A stretch of 64,000 bases of DNA from Dyadobacter fermentans (GTDB lineage Bacteria; Bacteroidota; Bacteroidia; Cytophagales; Spirosomataceae). The number at the start of each line of letters is the position of its first letter. The first letter of the stretch is position 1. Shown here piece by piece: positions 1 through 8,169 of the stretch. The translations under genes were made by a program, and so were the position numbers. The DNA is taken from positions 124,001 through 188,000 of the forward strand of contig NZ_JAHXBN010000006.1 in assembly GCF_019924045.1 (NCBI RefSeq). Direction: 5' to 3'. The notes under the pieces were generated by a model. That model was not told where the DNA came from. It did no database searches and saw nothing but the letters and a program-made list of their open reading frames with translations.

Positions 1-94
1 AATGACGATTATCCCTTGATTCGAGGAAGAGTCTAACTAATTCTTCATCTGTCGAATTATGCTCCGAACAGGAATTGCTCCGTAAATCAACCAT
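1..94 (-). CDS. ECF sigma factor, N-terminal fragment
   Basis: The minus strand opens with an ATG at 94 and runs off the left edge, giving 31 residues that include DEELVRLFLESRDNRH. That stretch resembles the start of region 2 of Bacteroidetes ECF sigma-70 factors, where a D-E-x-L-(V/L)-x-x-F segment precedes the core-binding helix. The frame has no stop up to the window edge. The gene lies downstream of tsf on the same strand but is separated from it by a strong terminator at 164-204, so it probably has its own promoter. The identification rests on a short fragment. The rest of the gene lies outside the window, so the group of sigma factor and any anti-sigma partner cannot be named. Confidence 0.55.
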   Translation of the reverse strand, partial: MVDLRSNSCSEHNSTDEELVRLFLESRDNRH

Positions 95-163
95 TCTGCC
101 TGATGAAATGCCGCCGATAGCGTGTGTAGAAAATTAAATTGCATTTAACTTTCTGTAAATATG

Positions 164-204
164 AAAAAACAACGCCTGGTATACAAATTAGATACCAGGC
201 GTTG
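164..204 (-). terminator. Rho-independent terminator of tsf
   Basis: A perfect 13-bp inverted repeat (CAACGCCTGGTAT at 170-182 and its complement at 192-204) has a 9-base loop. Read on the minus strand it is followed by six T residues (164-169). It lies 27 bases past the tsf stop codon. Confidence 0.9.
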
Positions 205-230
205 TCAATATATTTTGCTGCTGAAAAGGC

Positions 231-1067
231 TTATCCGCCGATCGCTACACGTTTGAATGAGGTTACAGACAAACCTTTTGAAGTTTTCTCAAGCAGCTGA
301 CGGATAGTCAGTGAAGAATCCTTCACGAACTCCTGGTTCAACAGGGTGCTGTCTTTGTAAAACTTCTGAAGTTTACCCTGAGCGATTTTCTCAAGCATTG
401 CCTCAGGCTTACCTTCCGCACGAGCCTGCTCTTTACCCACTTCGATTTCGCGCTCGATAGTAGCAGCGTCGATACCGTCTTTGTCAAGCGCAACCGGCTT
501 CATAGCGGCAATCTGCATTGCTACGTCTTTACCAAGTTCTGCAACATCCGTTCCGTTTACGCCGGCGAATGCTACCAACACACCCAATTTACCGTTTGAG
601 TGGATGTAAGGGACAACTTTGTCAGCTGTTACGTTCTCGTAAGCGCTGATTTCCAGTTTCTCTCCCAGTTTACCTGTCAGTTCAACCATGTGCTCTGACA
701 CAGGACGACCGTCAGCCAAAGTTGCAGCCAAAAGGGCATCTTTGTCAGCGATGTTATCGGCTACTGCTTTGTCAAGGATAGATTGCGCAAGGTTTTTGAA
801 ATCTTCCACGTTCGATACGGGCTCGGTTTCACAAGCCAAAGCAACGAGTTTACCATTGGTACCGTCTTCGCTGATGTTGATCAGCACAGTTCCTTCTGAT
901 ACCGCATTGTCGGCACGTTTTGCAGCAACTTTCTGTCCTTGTTTACGGAGAATATCAACGGCTTTGTCGAAATCGCCATCTGCTTCCTGCAGGGCTTTTT
1001 TACAATCCATCATGCCCGCGCCGGTCATCTGGCGGAGTTTGTTTACATCTTGTGCGGTAATTGCCAT
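231..1067 (-). CDS. tsf: Elongation factor Ts
   Basis: This is EF-Ts, the cytoplasmic guanine nucleotide exchange factor that releases GDP from EF-Tu during translation. The 278-residue protein is of normal length. It begins with the typical UBA-like N-terminal domain (residues 1-45, with TGAGMMDCKKAL and the DGDFDKAVDILRK stretch), followed by the two EF-Tu-binding core subdomains. Its position downstream of rpsB on the same strand is the usual bacterial order. Here, however, rpsB ends in its own strong terminator (1162-1198), so tsf is probably expressed partly from a separate promoter or by read-through. I found no clear TAnnTTTG box in the short gap. The ATG at 1067 is the only sensible start, since the EF-Ts N-terminus is complete from there. 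Confidence 0.97.
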   Translation of the reverse strand: MAITAQDVNKLRQMTGAGMMDCKKALQEADGDFDKAVDILRKQGQKVAAKRADNAVSEGTVLINISEDGTNGKLVALACETEPVSNVEDFKNLAQSILDKAVADNIADKDALLAATLADGRPVSEHMVELTGKLGEKLEISAYENVTADKVVPYIHSNGKLGVLVAFAGVNGTDVAELGKDVAMQIAAMKPVALDKDGIDAATIEREIEVGKEQARAEGKPEAMLEKIAQGKLQKFYKDSTLLNQEFVKDSSLTIRQLLEKTSKGLSVTSFKRVAIGG

Positions 1068-1161
1068 GATCTGATAAGAATTTTGTATTAATGTTTTGTA
1101 TTGAAATGACCTTTAACCGGAGATTATCAATTGGTTAAGGAATCGCATTTCGGAGAATTTT

Positions 1162-1198
1162 AAAAAAATGTAGCCCATAGCAAGAGGCTATGGGCTAC
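1162..1198 (-). terminator. Rho-independent terminator of rpsB
   Basis: A perfect 12-bp stem (GTAGCCCATAGC at 1170-1181 and its complement at 1187-1198) has a 5-base loop. On the minus strand it is followed by a run of seven T residues (1162-1168). It lies between rpsB and tsf and should reduce read-through into tsf. Confidence 0.9.
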
Positions 1199-1249
1199 CG
1201 TATATGTCAAGTATGGCGGGTCATTTGAAATTTACGCCATATTGCCCTT

Positions 1250-2068
1250 TTACTCTTCGTCGGATTCAGCAACTTCTGCTTCTGCGGCAACTTCGGCGCG
1301 AGGGGCTGCCTCTTCACCTTTGTCAGCTGCGCGTTTCGCTTCTTCTTCCTCTACCAGGCGCTGATCGTCTTTGTCTTGTTTGCGTTCCATCAAACCTTCT
1401 TCGATAGCCTTACCGATCGCCAGCGTGATCAACGAGATTGCTTTGTAAGCATCGTCGTTAGATGGGATAGGGAAGTCAACCAATTCAGGGTTTGAGTTGG
1501 TATCGCAGATCGCAAAAATAGGGATGTTCAATCTTTTTGCTTCTGCAACCGCAATGTGCTCGCGTTTTACATCAACGATGAAAAGTGCCGCTGGAAGGCG
1601 AGTAAGGTCCGCTACACCACCTAGTACTCTTTCCAGTTTCTCCTTTTCACGTGTAAGCATCAGGCGTTCTCTTTTCGCAATATTGCTAACCGTGGCTTCG
1701 TCTTTCAGCATCTTCTCGAGAGTCTGCATTTTTTTCAAAGACTTGCGAATCGTGCCAAAGTTTGTCAGCATACCACCCAACCAGCGATCGGTTACGTAAG
1801 GCATTTTAAGGCGTTTCGCCTCTTCCGTTACGATTTCCTGCGCTTGTTTTTTAGTAGCAACAAACATGATCTTACGTCCTGAACGAACGATCTGTTTCAA
1901 CGCAGCTTCCGCTTCGTTCAAGCAGCTCAAAGTTTTGTTCAGGTCAATGATGTGGATCCCGTTCTTCTCCATGAAGATATACGGAGCCATCCGTGGATCC
2001 CACTTGCGGGTAAGGTGACCAAAGTGGACACCTGCATCCAATAGTTCTTTATATTCTATTTGTGCCAT
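1250..2068 (-). CDS. rpsB: 30S ribosomal protein S2
   Basis: Ribosomal protein S2 binds the back of the small subunit between head and body. The protein carries the family hallmarks: ELLDAGVHFGHLTRKWDPRM at the N-terminus, the IIDLNKT segment, the DRWLGGMLTNF segment and the ICDTNSNPELVDFPIPSNDDA segment. The tail after about residue 225 is long, charged and rich in Glu and Ala, a variable extension. Two in-frame ATG codons exist at 2074 and 2068. I chose 2068 because MAQIEYKELL matches the usual S2 N-terminus, while the upstream one adds only Met-Ala. The gene follows rpsI on the same strand, but a repeat element fills most of the gap. A terminator follows at 1162-1198. Confidence 0.96.
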   Translation of the reverse strand: MAQIEYKELLDAGVHFGHLTRKWDPRMAPYIFMEKNGIHIIDLNKTLSCLNEAEAALKQIVRSGRKIMFVATKKQAQEIVTEEAKRLKMPYVTDRWLGGMLTNFGTIRKSLKKMQTLEKMLKDEATVSNIAKRERLMLTREKEKLERVLGGVADLTRLPAALFIVDVKREHIAVAEAKRLNIPIFAICDTNSNPELVDFPIPSNDDAYKAISLITLAIGKAIEEGLMERKQDKDDQRLVEEEEAKRAADKGEEAAPRAEVAAEAEVAESDEE

Positions 2069-2153
2069 TGCCAAATTTGATTTAAAATATTTTTAGACTT
2101 GTTACGCAGCACGAAGCATCGGGCACGATAAGCGACGTCTGGACAATTTTTCT

Positions 2154-2287
2154 GTCATTTGTTGTCATTTGTAGTCAGGTATTGTTCTAATAAACCAGAA
2201 AACAACGAATGACCATTCTTGACTATAAATGACTACACTTGACTCTTCTGACCACCGCATGGCCATTTCTGACCACACATGACCAAT
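2154..2287. repeat. TGAC 10-bp ladder repeat, copy 1
   Basis: The left arm has GTCA at 2154, 2164 and 2174, an exact 10-bp spacing. The right arm has the reverse-complement word TGAC at 2210, 2220, 2230, 2240, 2249, 2270 and 2280, with a TGGC variant at 2260. The segment at 2164-2177 can pair with 2220-2233, with 13 of 14 Watson-Crick pairs plus one G-T. The right arm ends about six bases from the rpsI stop codon. It shares stretches such as ATGACTACACTTGAC with copy 2 (28516-28707). No open reading frame is present. Its role is unknown. Confidence 0.8.
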
Positions 2288-2292
2288 TGATA

Positions 2293-2679
2293 TTAACGTT
2301 TCGAGAACTGGAATCTTCTGCGAGCCTTAGCGCGTCCGTATTTCTTACGCTCAACCATACGTGGGTCACGGGTAAGGAATCCTTCTTTTTTCAATGCGCC
2401 ACGGAATTCGCCGTTGTATTGAACCAGTGCACGTGAAACCGCCATACGGATAGCTTCCGCCTGGCCTGAGATTCCACCACCTCTTACGTTTACTTTGATA
2501 TCGTAACCATTTCCACCTGAGATTGTCGCGAACGGTTGTTGCAACACGATCTGGTGTACTTCAAATGGGAAATATTCTTTGTAATCACGACCGTTTACTT
2601 TAATGTCGCCTTTACCGGGTGTAAGGTAAATACGAGCAACGGCTGTTTTTCTTCTACCTATTGTGTTGATCACTTCCAT
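2293..2679 (-). CDS. rpsI: 30S ribosomal protein S9
   Basis: Ribosomal protein S9 is a small-subunit head protein whose C-terminal tail reaches the P-site tRNA. The 128-residue product has the family pattern throughout: TIGRRKTAVARIYL at the start, VRGGGISGQAEAIRMAVSRAL in the middle and the basic tail ending YGRAKARRRFQFSKR. It starts three bases after the rplM stop codon, so the two genes form the conserved rplM-rpsI operon and are probably translationally coupled. The stop codon is followed almost at once by a copy of the TGAC ladder repeat. There is no ordinary terminator hairpin, so the repeat may take that role. Confidence 0.97.
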   Translation of the reverse strand: MEVINTIGRRKTAVARIYLTPGKGDIKVNGRDYKEYFPFEVHQIVLQQPFATISGGNGYDIKVNVRGGGISGQAEAIRMAVSRALVQYNGEFRGALKKEGFLTRDPRMVERKKYGRAKARRRFQFSKR

Positions 2680-2682
2680 GAA

Positions 2683-3126
2683 TTACAATTGGATTTGCTT
2701 TGGTTGCTGTGCGCTGTGCGGGTGTTCTGCGGCAGCGTAAACAAACAGGTTTGTAAATAAACGACGTCCCAAACGGTTCTTTGGAAGCATGCCTTTCACG
2801 GCTTTCTCGATCACACGCTCAGGGTGTTTTTCGAGCAACTCGCGAGGAGTTTGAAAACGTTGACCTCCTGGGTAACCTGTGTGGCGAACATAAACCTTGT
2901 CCGTCATTTTCTTACCTGTCAACTTGATCTTATCGGCGTTGATAACGATAACGTTATCACCACAATCCACGTGAGGAGTGTAGCTTGCTTTGTGTTTGCC
3001 TCTGATAATTTTAGCAACTTCGCTGGCCAGACGACCAAGAACTGCATTTTCAGCATCCACAACAATCCACTCCTTGTTTACTGTGTTTTTGTTCGCCGAG
3101 ATGGTTTTGTAGCTTAACGTATCCAC
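2683..3126 (-). CDS. rplM: 50S ribosomal protein L13
   Basis: Ribosomal protein L13 is an early assembly protein of the large subunit. The sequence shows [50 protein letters not shown] and the [11 protein letters not shown] motif, all typical of L13. The open frame can be read from a TTG at 3135. I prefer the GTG at 3126 because [13 protein letters not shown] is the form of N-terminus I recall in relatives. It is the first gene of the rplM-rpsI operon. A good Bacteroidetes-type promoter lies upstream at 3199-3229. The tail ([13 protein letters not shown]) is slightly longer than the minimal L13 and ends just before rpsI. Confidence 0.95.
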   Translation of the reverse strand: MDTLSYKTISANKNTVNKEWIVVDAENAVLGRLASEVAKIIRGKHKASYTPHVDCGDNVIVINADKIKLTGKKMTDKVYVRHTGYPGGQRFQTPRELLEKHPERVIEKAVKGMLPKNRLGRRLFTNLFVYAAAEHPHSAQQPKQIQL

Positions 3127-3198
3127 GATTAACAAAAAATTAAATTGATTTTCAATAATTTACACTGTAACAAGACAGTCCATCGCAAAATGGGAGTG

Positions 3199-3229
3199 CA
3201 AATATAGAGTTTAACAAATTGAATTACAA
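3199..3229 (-). promoter_or_regulatory. Probable promoter of rplM-rpsI
   Basis: On the minus strand there is TTG at 3229-3227, then 20 bases, then TATATTTG at 3206-3199. This fits the known Bacteroidetes sigma-A pattern of TTG near -33 and TAnnTTTG near -7. It lies about 73 bases before the rplM start, leaving room for a 5' leader. Confidence 0.6.
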
Positions 3230-3251
3230 GTATGTTTGTGAAATTCATTTG

Positions 3252-3953
3252 TCAATTCCCTAATCCAAAGGCCAATGCGACGTACGGAAGGCCGTAAAGT
3301 TTGGACACATGTCGCTGGTTGTTATCGAGGTAAACGTTGAAACCGTCGCTTTTTTTCGTGGTGTAGGTAAGCCGGGTATAAGCGTAACCGAGCTTCACGC
3401 CCACTCTCCGGGTTGCCATAAAACGCACAAATGCTTCCGACTGCCCGGTGTTCCTGCGCAGGGCTAACGGCAATGCATTGAAGAGCGTAGGTTTGCTGGC
3501 CAGCCACTGATTATAATTGGGTGCACCGGTACCGTTTGTGGGAACATTCTTCTCATAGTACCCATGCCTCTTCGAGCCGTAAGTCAGTCCAAGCAGGTCG
3601 GTATTCACACCGATATCGAGTTTCCAGAAGCTCACGTTCACACCTGCGACAAAGCTGAGCCCATTGACAGAAACGTCCCGGTATTCCAGATAATCCTTGA
3701 TGCCTGCCATGCGCTCGGTGTAGAGGTTTGTCCTACCGTCGTAGAGCCCCCATGCCCTGAAACCGACACCAATCCGCAGCCACGGTAACCGCTGCGAACC
3801 TATTTCCTCGTGATACATGACAGAGGGTGCCCACGAGTTGCTCCCTAAGCTGGCACCGACATCCACACCGGCAGCAATCGGGGAAGTATATTGTGCGTGT
3901 GTGGAAGTGGCATTCAGTAATAAAATGATCAGTAGTCCTTTTAAAATTTTCAT
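3252..3953 (-). CDS. Predicted outer-membrane beta-barrel-like protein
   Basis: I do not recognise a named family. From the ATG at 3953 the 233-residue product begins with a basic start and hydrophobic core (MKILKGLLIILLLNATSTHAQ), a clear signal peptide ending near residue 21. The mature part is rich in glycine, tyrosine and alternating hydrophobic residues. It ends in GLPYVALAFGLGN, like the closing strand of small outer-membrane barrels, though the last residue is Asn, not Phe. The frame is open further upstream to 4031, but that would overlap the divergent gene at 3972 and would bury the signal peptide. Only 18 bases separate this start from that gene. A barrel with unknown ligand is the likeliest reading. 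Confidence 0.6.
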   Translation of the reverse strand: MKILKGLLIILLLNATSTHAQYTSPIAAGVDVGASLGSNSWAPSVMYHEEIGSQRLPWLRIGVGFRAWGLYDGRTNLYTERMAGIKDYLEYRDVSVNGLSFVAGVNVSFWKLDIGVNTDLLGLTYGSKRHGYYEKNVPTNGTGAPNYNQWLASKPTLFNALPLALRRNTGQSEAFVRFMATRRVGVKLGYAYTRLTYTTKKSDGFNVYLDNNQRHVSKLYGLPYVALAFGLGN

Positions 3954-3971
3954 TGCTGAACCCATAGTTAG

Positions 3972-4724
3972 ATGATGAATGCTACAATAATAACTCATAC
4001 CCGAAAGAAATTGCGGGTTATCCGTTTGCAAGCGGTTATATTGCTACTCTGCGGATTATCCGGGGGCAATTTGCTCGCGCAAAGCTCCGATCAGCTGGGA
4101 TTTGTGCCGCTTTTCAACGGTAAAAACCTGAACGGATGGGTTGACGTGAACACCTCCAAAGAAACCTGGAAAGTCAAAAACGGGACATTAATATGCTCCG
4201 GCAAACCGATTGGCGTCATGCGCTCCGACCGGCAATATGAAAACTTCATCCTCGAAGTAGAGTGGAAACATATGGAAGCCGGTGGCAACTCGGGCGTATT
4301 CATTTGGAGCGAGGGTACTCCACAGGAACACGACCCGCTCACCAAGGCCATCGAAGTGCAAATGCTCGAACTCGAATATGCCCCGCAACATAATGCTACC
4401 GAAGACTACGTGCACGGCGAGCTCTTTCCGACCATGGGTATGACCGCCATCCCCGACAATCCGCGCGGCATCCGCAGCAAATCCCTGGAAAAGCGCTGCA
4501 AAGGCAAAGGCGAATGGAACAAATATGTGGTTGTAGCCGTGGATGGTACCGTAAAACTGTCCGTCAATGGCAAATTCGTGAACGGCCTCCGTGCCTCCGA
4601 GCGCAAGAAAGGCTACATCTGCCTCGAAGCCGAAGGCGCCGAAATCCATTTCCGGAACATGCGGATCATGGAATTGCCGGGCGGGATTACTACGCCGGAG
4701 CAAGTGGCACCGGTGGTGCATTGA
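3972..4724 (+). CDS. Secreted DUF1080 (3-keto-disaccharide hydrolase) protein
   Basis: The 250-residue product has a hydrophobic signal segment at about residues 17-37 (ending NLLAQ), so it is probably exported to the periplasm. The mature part is a single DUF1080 domain, a concanavalin-like beta-sandwich now linked to 3-keto-disaccharide hydrolysis. Typical motifs are [13 protein letters not shown] near the start, [12 protein letters not shown], and [16 protein letters not shown] followed by the EVQMLE segment. Family knowledge suggests cleavage of oxidised glycosides, but substrate cannot be read from sequence. No susCD pair or sugar oxidoreductase is adjacent. The start could be the ATG at 3972 or 3975. 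The upstream spacing to the divergent gene is only 18 bases. Confidence 0.85.
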   Translation: MMNATIITHTRKKLRVIRLQAVILLLCGLSGGNLLAQSSDQLGFVPLFNGKNLNGWVDVNTSKETWKVKNGTLICSGKPIGVMRSDRQYENFILEVEWKHMEAGGNSGVFIWSEGTPQEHDPLTKAIEVQMLELEYAPQHNATEDYVHGELFPTMGMTAIPDNPRGIRSKSLEKRCKGKGEWNKYVVVAVDGTVKLSVNGKFVNGLRASERKKGYICLEAEGAEIHFRNMRIMELPGGITTPEQVAPVVH

Positions 4725-4777
4725 TTTGGGAAGTTGCCTTTCTCCGAATATCTTGTTGAAGATTTCAATCTGTTGAC

Positions 4778-5581
4778 ATGAAAATCTCCTTCATAGGCGC
4801 TGGTAACGTCGCCTGGCATCTGGCGCAGGCGTTTGAGGACGCGGGGCATTGGATTTGCGAGGTGTACAGCCGCGACACGCAGAAAGCGCGTCAGCTGGCT
4901 TCTTCTTTATATGATACCAATATCCAGCCCGATCTCAATTTCTCGGAAAGCGAAGCCGAAGTGATCGTAATCGCCGTCACGGATGACGCCATCGAGAGCG
5001 TGATCCAGCGCATTGTGTTGCCCGAAGGCGTCATACTCGTGCACACTTCCGGCACACGCTCTCTGGCTGAATTTCAGAAACTTGTGGAGATTTACAGCGA
5101 CGTATATGTCCACACGGGCGTGTTCTATCCTTTGCAGACATTCACAAAGGACGTCGAAATGGATTACAGCGAGCTCCCGTTCTGCATCGAATCGCGGAAT
5201 GAGCTCATTGAAGGAAAGCTAATGCAGTTGGCGTCGAGTGTGAGCAATAATGTAACCCGGATGGATTCCGACGAACGCTTCATTCTGCATGTAGCAGCTG
5301 TTTTTGCGAGTAATTTCACCAATTACATGCTCACCATCTCCCACGACCTGCTCGAACGGGAGCAACTCAACTTCGATCTGCTGAAACCACTCATTCAAAC
5401 CACTATTTACAAAGCGCTGGCTTCCGAAGACCCCTCGATCGGCCAAACCGGCCCGGCACGGCGAGGTGACTGGAAAACCACCGCACGCCACCTCGAATAT
5501 TTACAGGAGACCAACGAGGATTATACGGAAATATACCGCCTGCTTACCGACAAGATCCGCAACCTCTACATTTCAAAATAA
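4778..5581 (+). CDS. Rossmann-fold DUF2520 oxidoreductase-like protein
   Basis: The product (267 residues) starts with a dinucleotide-binding motif, ISFIGAGNVAWHLAQAF, followed by a Rossmann domain with VIVIAVTDDAIESV and LVHTSGT. The C-terminal half is an all-helical DUF2520 domain, including FYPLQTF and the HVAAVFASNFTNYM helix. The architecture resembles ProC and 6-phosphogluconate dehydrogenase-like enzymes, so NAD(P)-dependent reduction is likely. No substrate has been settled for the family to my knowledge. It is 64 bases upstream of kdsC, and in Bacteroidetes these two families are often neighbours, which hints at a shared transcript. A TATATTTG box inside the gap suggests that kdsC can also be started separately. 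Confidence 0.85.
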   Translation: MKISFIGAGNVAWHLAQAFEDAGHWICEVYSRDTQKARQLASSLYDTNIQPDLNFSESEAEVIVIAVTDDAIESVIQRIVLPEGVILVHTSGTRSLAEFQKLVEIYSDVYVHTGVFYPLQTFTKDVEMDYSELPFCIESRNELIEGKLMQLASSVSNNVTRMDSDERFILHVAAVFASNFTNYMLTISHDLLEREQLNFDLLKPLIQTTIYKALASEDPSIGQTGPARRGDWKTTARHLEYLQETNEDYTEIYRLLTDKIRNLYISK

Positions 5582-5614
5582 TAAGTAGCCGCACCGTCAC
5601 GAAAAAAGTTAGGC

Positions 5615-5622
5615 TATATTTG
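5615..5622 (+). promoter_or_regulatory. Possible -7 promoter box before kdsC
   Basis: TATATTTG matches the Bacteroidetes TAnnTTTG -7 consensus and lies 24 bases before the kdsC ATG. No TTG is seen at the expected -33 spacing, so this is only a partial promoter match. Confidence 0.35.
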
Positions 5623-5645
5623 CAGGATTCACAATTCTGCTATTC

Positions 5646-6167
5646 ATGGATTCGACTTTAACGGAACGTTTCAAGCGCATTACTACCTTCATTTTTGATA
5701 TCGACGGCGTCATGACCGACGGCAGCGTCATTGCCCTGGAAACCGGCGAGCAGCCCCGCATTTTCAACGTGCGAGATGGCTACGGCATCAACCGGGCGAT
5801 CAGAATGGGTTACCGCGTGGCGATCATCTCCGCGCAGAGCCAGGTAGGCGTTCGGAAACGCCTCGAATACCTGGGTGTTTCCGATATCTTCATCGGCACA
5901 TCACCGGACGGCAAACTCCCGGTTTTCAAAAAATACCTGGCCGAAACCGGCCTTACCGAAGACGAAATCGTATTCATGGGCGACGACTTGCCCGATTATG
6001 AGGTCATGCGCACGAGCGTAATGGGCGCGTGCCCCGCCGATTCCGCCGACGAAATCCTTGCTATCGCTGATTATATTTCCCCAAAAAACGGCGGCCGCGG
6101 CGCCGTTCGCGACCTGATCGAACAGGTTATGAAAGTGCAGGGGAAATGGATGGCCTGGTTTGAATAA
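5646..6167 (+). CDS. kdsC: KdsC-type HAD phosphatase (Kdo-8-phosphate phosphatase)
   Basis: This 173-residue protein is a minimal HAD phosphatase without a cap domain, the size and form of KdsC, which removes phosphate from Kdo-8-phosphate for the lipopolysaccharide core. The nucleophile motif is FDIDGVMTDG, with Asp18 and Asp20. The second motif (AIISAQSQ) and the acidic motif GDDLPD are in place, and the C-terminus has the KdsC-specific GGRGAVRDLIE segment. Members of this family form tetramers in which the tail covers the active site. It is 64 bases after the DUF2520 gene. An acyltransferase follows almost at once, which fits an envelope glycan role. A related sugar phosphate as substrate cannot be excluded. 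Confidence 0.88.
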   Translation: MDSTLTERFKRITTFIFDIDGVMTDGSVIALETGEQPRIFNVRDGYGINRAIRMGYRVAIISAQSQVGVRKRLEYLGVSDIFIGTSPDGKLPVFKKYLAETGLTEDEIVFMGDDLPDYEVMRTSVMGACPADSADEILAIADYISPKNGGRGAVRDLIEQVMKVQGKWMAWFE

Positions 6168-6172
6168 AAAGC

Positions 6173-7297
6173 TTGGTGGTGGACAAGAAAAAGCGCTATT
6201 TCCCGAATCTGAACGGTATCCGTGCCATTGCCGCATCGCTGGTGGTATTTCACCACCTCGAACAGGCCAAGCACGCATTGGGCATCGCCAACGTGTACGA
6301 TATGCCCATTATCCAGCATGCAGGAAGGCTTGGTGTGGGGTTGTTCTTCGTATTGAGTGGTTTTCTGATCACCTATTTGCTGCTCGAAGAGCGTGGGCGG
6401 TTCGGGGATGTTGACGCCAAAAAGTTCTATCTGCGCCGCGTATTCCGCATATGGCCTATTTACTTTCTCATCATAGGGTTATCATTCTTCGTTTTTCCCC
6501 ACATTCCGATATTCGATTACCCGGGCATTGAAGAAAAGCTGACCGTAAACCTGCCCGAGCGGCTCACGTTGCTGCTTTTGGTACTGCCCAACTTCGCATT
6601 TGTTCTGTACGATCTGCCCTACTGGTGCGCGCAAACGTGGTCCATCGGCGTGGAAGAGCAATTTTATTACCTCTGGCCGTGGCTGATCAAATATCCTAAA
6701 AAGCGGATCCCGATATTCATTTTCTTCCTCGCATTAACGGCTGGCCTGCTTTACCTCGGACTGGAAATGGTCGACCCGTCGGAAGAAACCCGCAAATCGA
6801 TGATCACCACATTCCTCGGCCAGTTCCGCATTCAGACGATGGCGCTGGGCGGGGTATGCGCTTGGCTGGTTTATAATGATAAATTGAAATTCCTCGGTTT
6901 CATTTTCCGGAAAGACGTGCAGATCATCGCATACACAACCCTGCTTGCATTGTTCTTTTCCGGCGTGCATTTCTTTGGATTCCTCGAAGTATATGCGCTT
7001 TTCTTCGCATTTTTTGTACTGAATGTCTCTTGCAATCCGAATACAATTGTGCATTTGGGGCATCCGGTGATGGATCATCTGGGCAAGATTTCCTACGGGC
7101 TTTACATTTACCACGTAGCGGTGATCGTGGTAATCATTAACCTTCTGACGATGTATTCGCCGAAATGGGAAGGATTGGTTTACCAGGCAGTCCTTTATAT
7201 ACTGAGCTTCGCCGGCTCTGTCGCGGTGGCTACTTTTTCTTTTAATTATATTGAAAAACCACTCCTTGCATACAAGGACCGCAAGTTCGGCCGCTAG
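6173..7297 (+). CDS. Membrane acyltransferase, family 3 (OafA/NodX type)
   Basis: A 374-residue polytopic protein with about ten hydrophobic segments. The N-terminus has the family signature: NLNGIRAIAASLVVFHHLE contains the conserved Arg and His of acyltransferase-3 enzymes, followed by GVGLFFVLSGFLITYLLLEE and the KFYLRRVFRIWPIYF segment. WSIGVEEQFYYLWPW is also typical. Such enzymes move acetyl or other acyl groups across the inner membrane onto sugars of LPS, capsule or peptidoglycan. The frame opens at a TTG (6173), and GTG codons at 6176 and 6179 are equally possible. There is no ATG nearby. It starts only a few bases after kdsC, so the two are probably co-transcribed. The acceptor is unknown. 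Confidence 0.9.
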   Translation: MVVDKKKRYFPNLNGIRAIAASLVVFHHLEQAKHALGIANVYDMPIIQHAGRLGVGLFFVLSGFLITYLLLEERGRFGDVDAKKFYLRRVFRIWPIYFLIIGLSFFVFPHIPIFDYPGIEEKLTVNLPERLTLLLLVLPNFAFVLYDLPYWCAQTWSIGVEEQFYYLWPWLIKYPKKRIPIFIFFLALTAGLLYLGLEMVDPSEETRKSMITTFLGQFRIQTMALGGVCAWLVYNDKLKFLGFIFRKDVQIIAYTTLLALFFSGVHFFGFLEVYALFFAFFVLNVSCNPNTIVHLGHPVMDHLGKISYGLYIYHVAVIVVIINLLTMYSPKWEGLVYQAVLYILSFAGSVAVATFSFNYIEKPLLAYKDRKFGR

Positions 7298-8125
7298 TTA
7301 TTTCACTTTCGGCAGTTCCGACATCGTGTAGAATTTCAAATGCTGCTTGTCCGCCTCGCGCAAAACCGCAGCCAGAAAACTTACGTTAAAACCATATTTG
7401 CCATTCTCAGGCTCGTTGTATAGCGGCTCATGCCCGAAAACCATCAGCGCAGTGCCATTTTCTTTTGCTTCCTGAATCGCCTCCACGATTTCCTCTTCGG
7501 TTACCTCGTCATAGTCGATCATGAGCGCAGCCACTTTTTGCTCACCGTCGAACGCGTAGTAGATTGCATTCATCCACCGGGGTGGCCAGGTGTAAAGCTG
7601 AAAGCCCTTATACTTCCTCCTCGAAATAGCAACATCCCGCAGAATCGTAAAACCCTTTGCCAAAAGCACAGAATCCACAAGATCGTTGTGGTTCCCACCG
7701 GGGTGCGCATAGGAAGTTGGTTTAAAACCTGCCGCATTCATGTGGCGAAGACCCGGTTCGAGCTCGGCTTCAATATACCCTTTCGGTCCGCCGGCAGCCA
7801 TTAATTCAGTAGATTTAGCGTGGACTGTTCCATGGAAACCTATTTCGTGACCCTCTTTTTCAAGCTGTTTCAGCATCGCCACTTCTTCCGTATTCAGACT
7901 ATCGGGGCAAGTAATGAAGAAGGTCGCTTTGGCATTATATTTCTGGAACAATGGCCTGAGTTGGTACCATTCTTTGATGAAATGGTCGTCGAATGAGATG
8001 GCAATGCCGCCCGCGCCAGGCTTTCCGGATGGGCTTCCGCAGCCCCAGAATGCGCTCGCCAGCACGAAGAGCAGTAGCCCCCGCAACCCATTCGGTGCAT
8101 TGGAAGACGTTTGAGTGTATTTCAA
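7298..8125 (-). CDS. Polysaccharide deacetylase family protein (NodB-like), exported
   Basis: The product (275 residues) has an N-terminal hydrophobic segment (residues 14-28) followed by Cys29, so it may be a lipoprotein, although FWGC is an imperfect lipobox. The NodB-homology core shows GIAISFDDH (Asp46, Asp47, the first metal motif), GHEIGFHGTVHAK with the metal-binding histidines, and SYAHPGGNHND. A late FGHEPLY supplies the last conserved His. Known members deacetylate N-acetyl sugars in chitin, peptidoglycan or exopolysaccharide. The start appears to be TTG at 8125, because no ATG precedes the signal segment. It converges with the acyltransferase gene with no bases between the two stop codons. 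Confidence 0.82.
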   Translation of the reverse strand: MKYTQTSSNAPNGLRGLLLFVLASAFWGCGSPSGKPGAGGIAISFDDHFIKEWYQLRPLFQKYNAKATFFITCPDSLNTEEVAMLKQLEKEGHEIGFHGTVHAKSTELMAAGGPKGYIEAELEPGLRHMNAAGFKPTSYAHPGGNHNDLVDSVLLAKGFTILRDVAISRRKYKGFQLYTWPPRWMNAIYYAFDGEQKVAALMIDYDEVTEEEIVEAIQEAKENGTALMVFGHEPLYNEPENGKYGFNVSFLAAVLREADKQHLKFYTMSELPKVK

Positions 8126-8169
8126 AACTTCGGAAATGATCTGTTATTTTCGCTAAATTAATGACACGG

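Noticed and set aside
1204..1407. Small plus-strand frame over the end of rpsB
   Set aside because: It is a shadow of the Glu/Ala-rich tail of S2 and runs through the rpsB terminator region.
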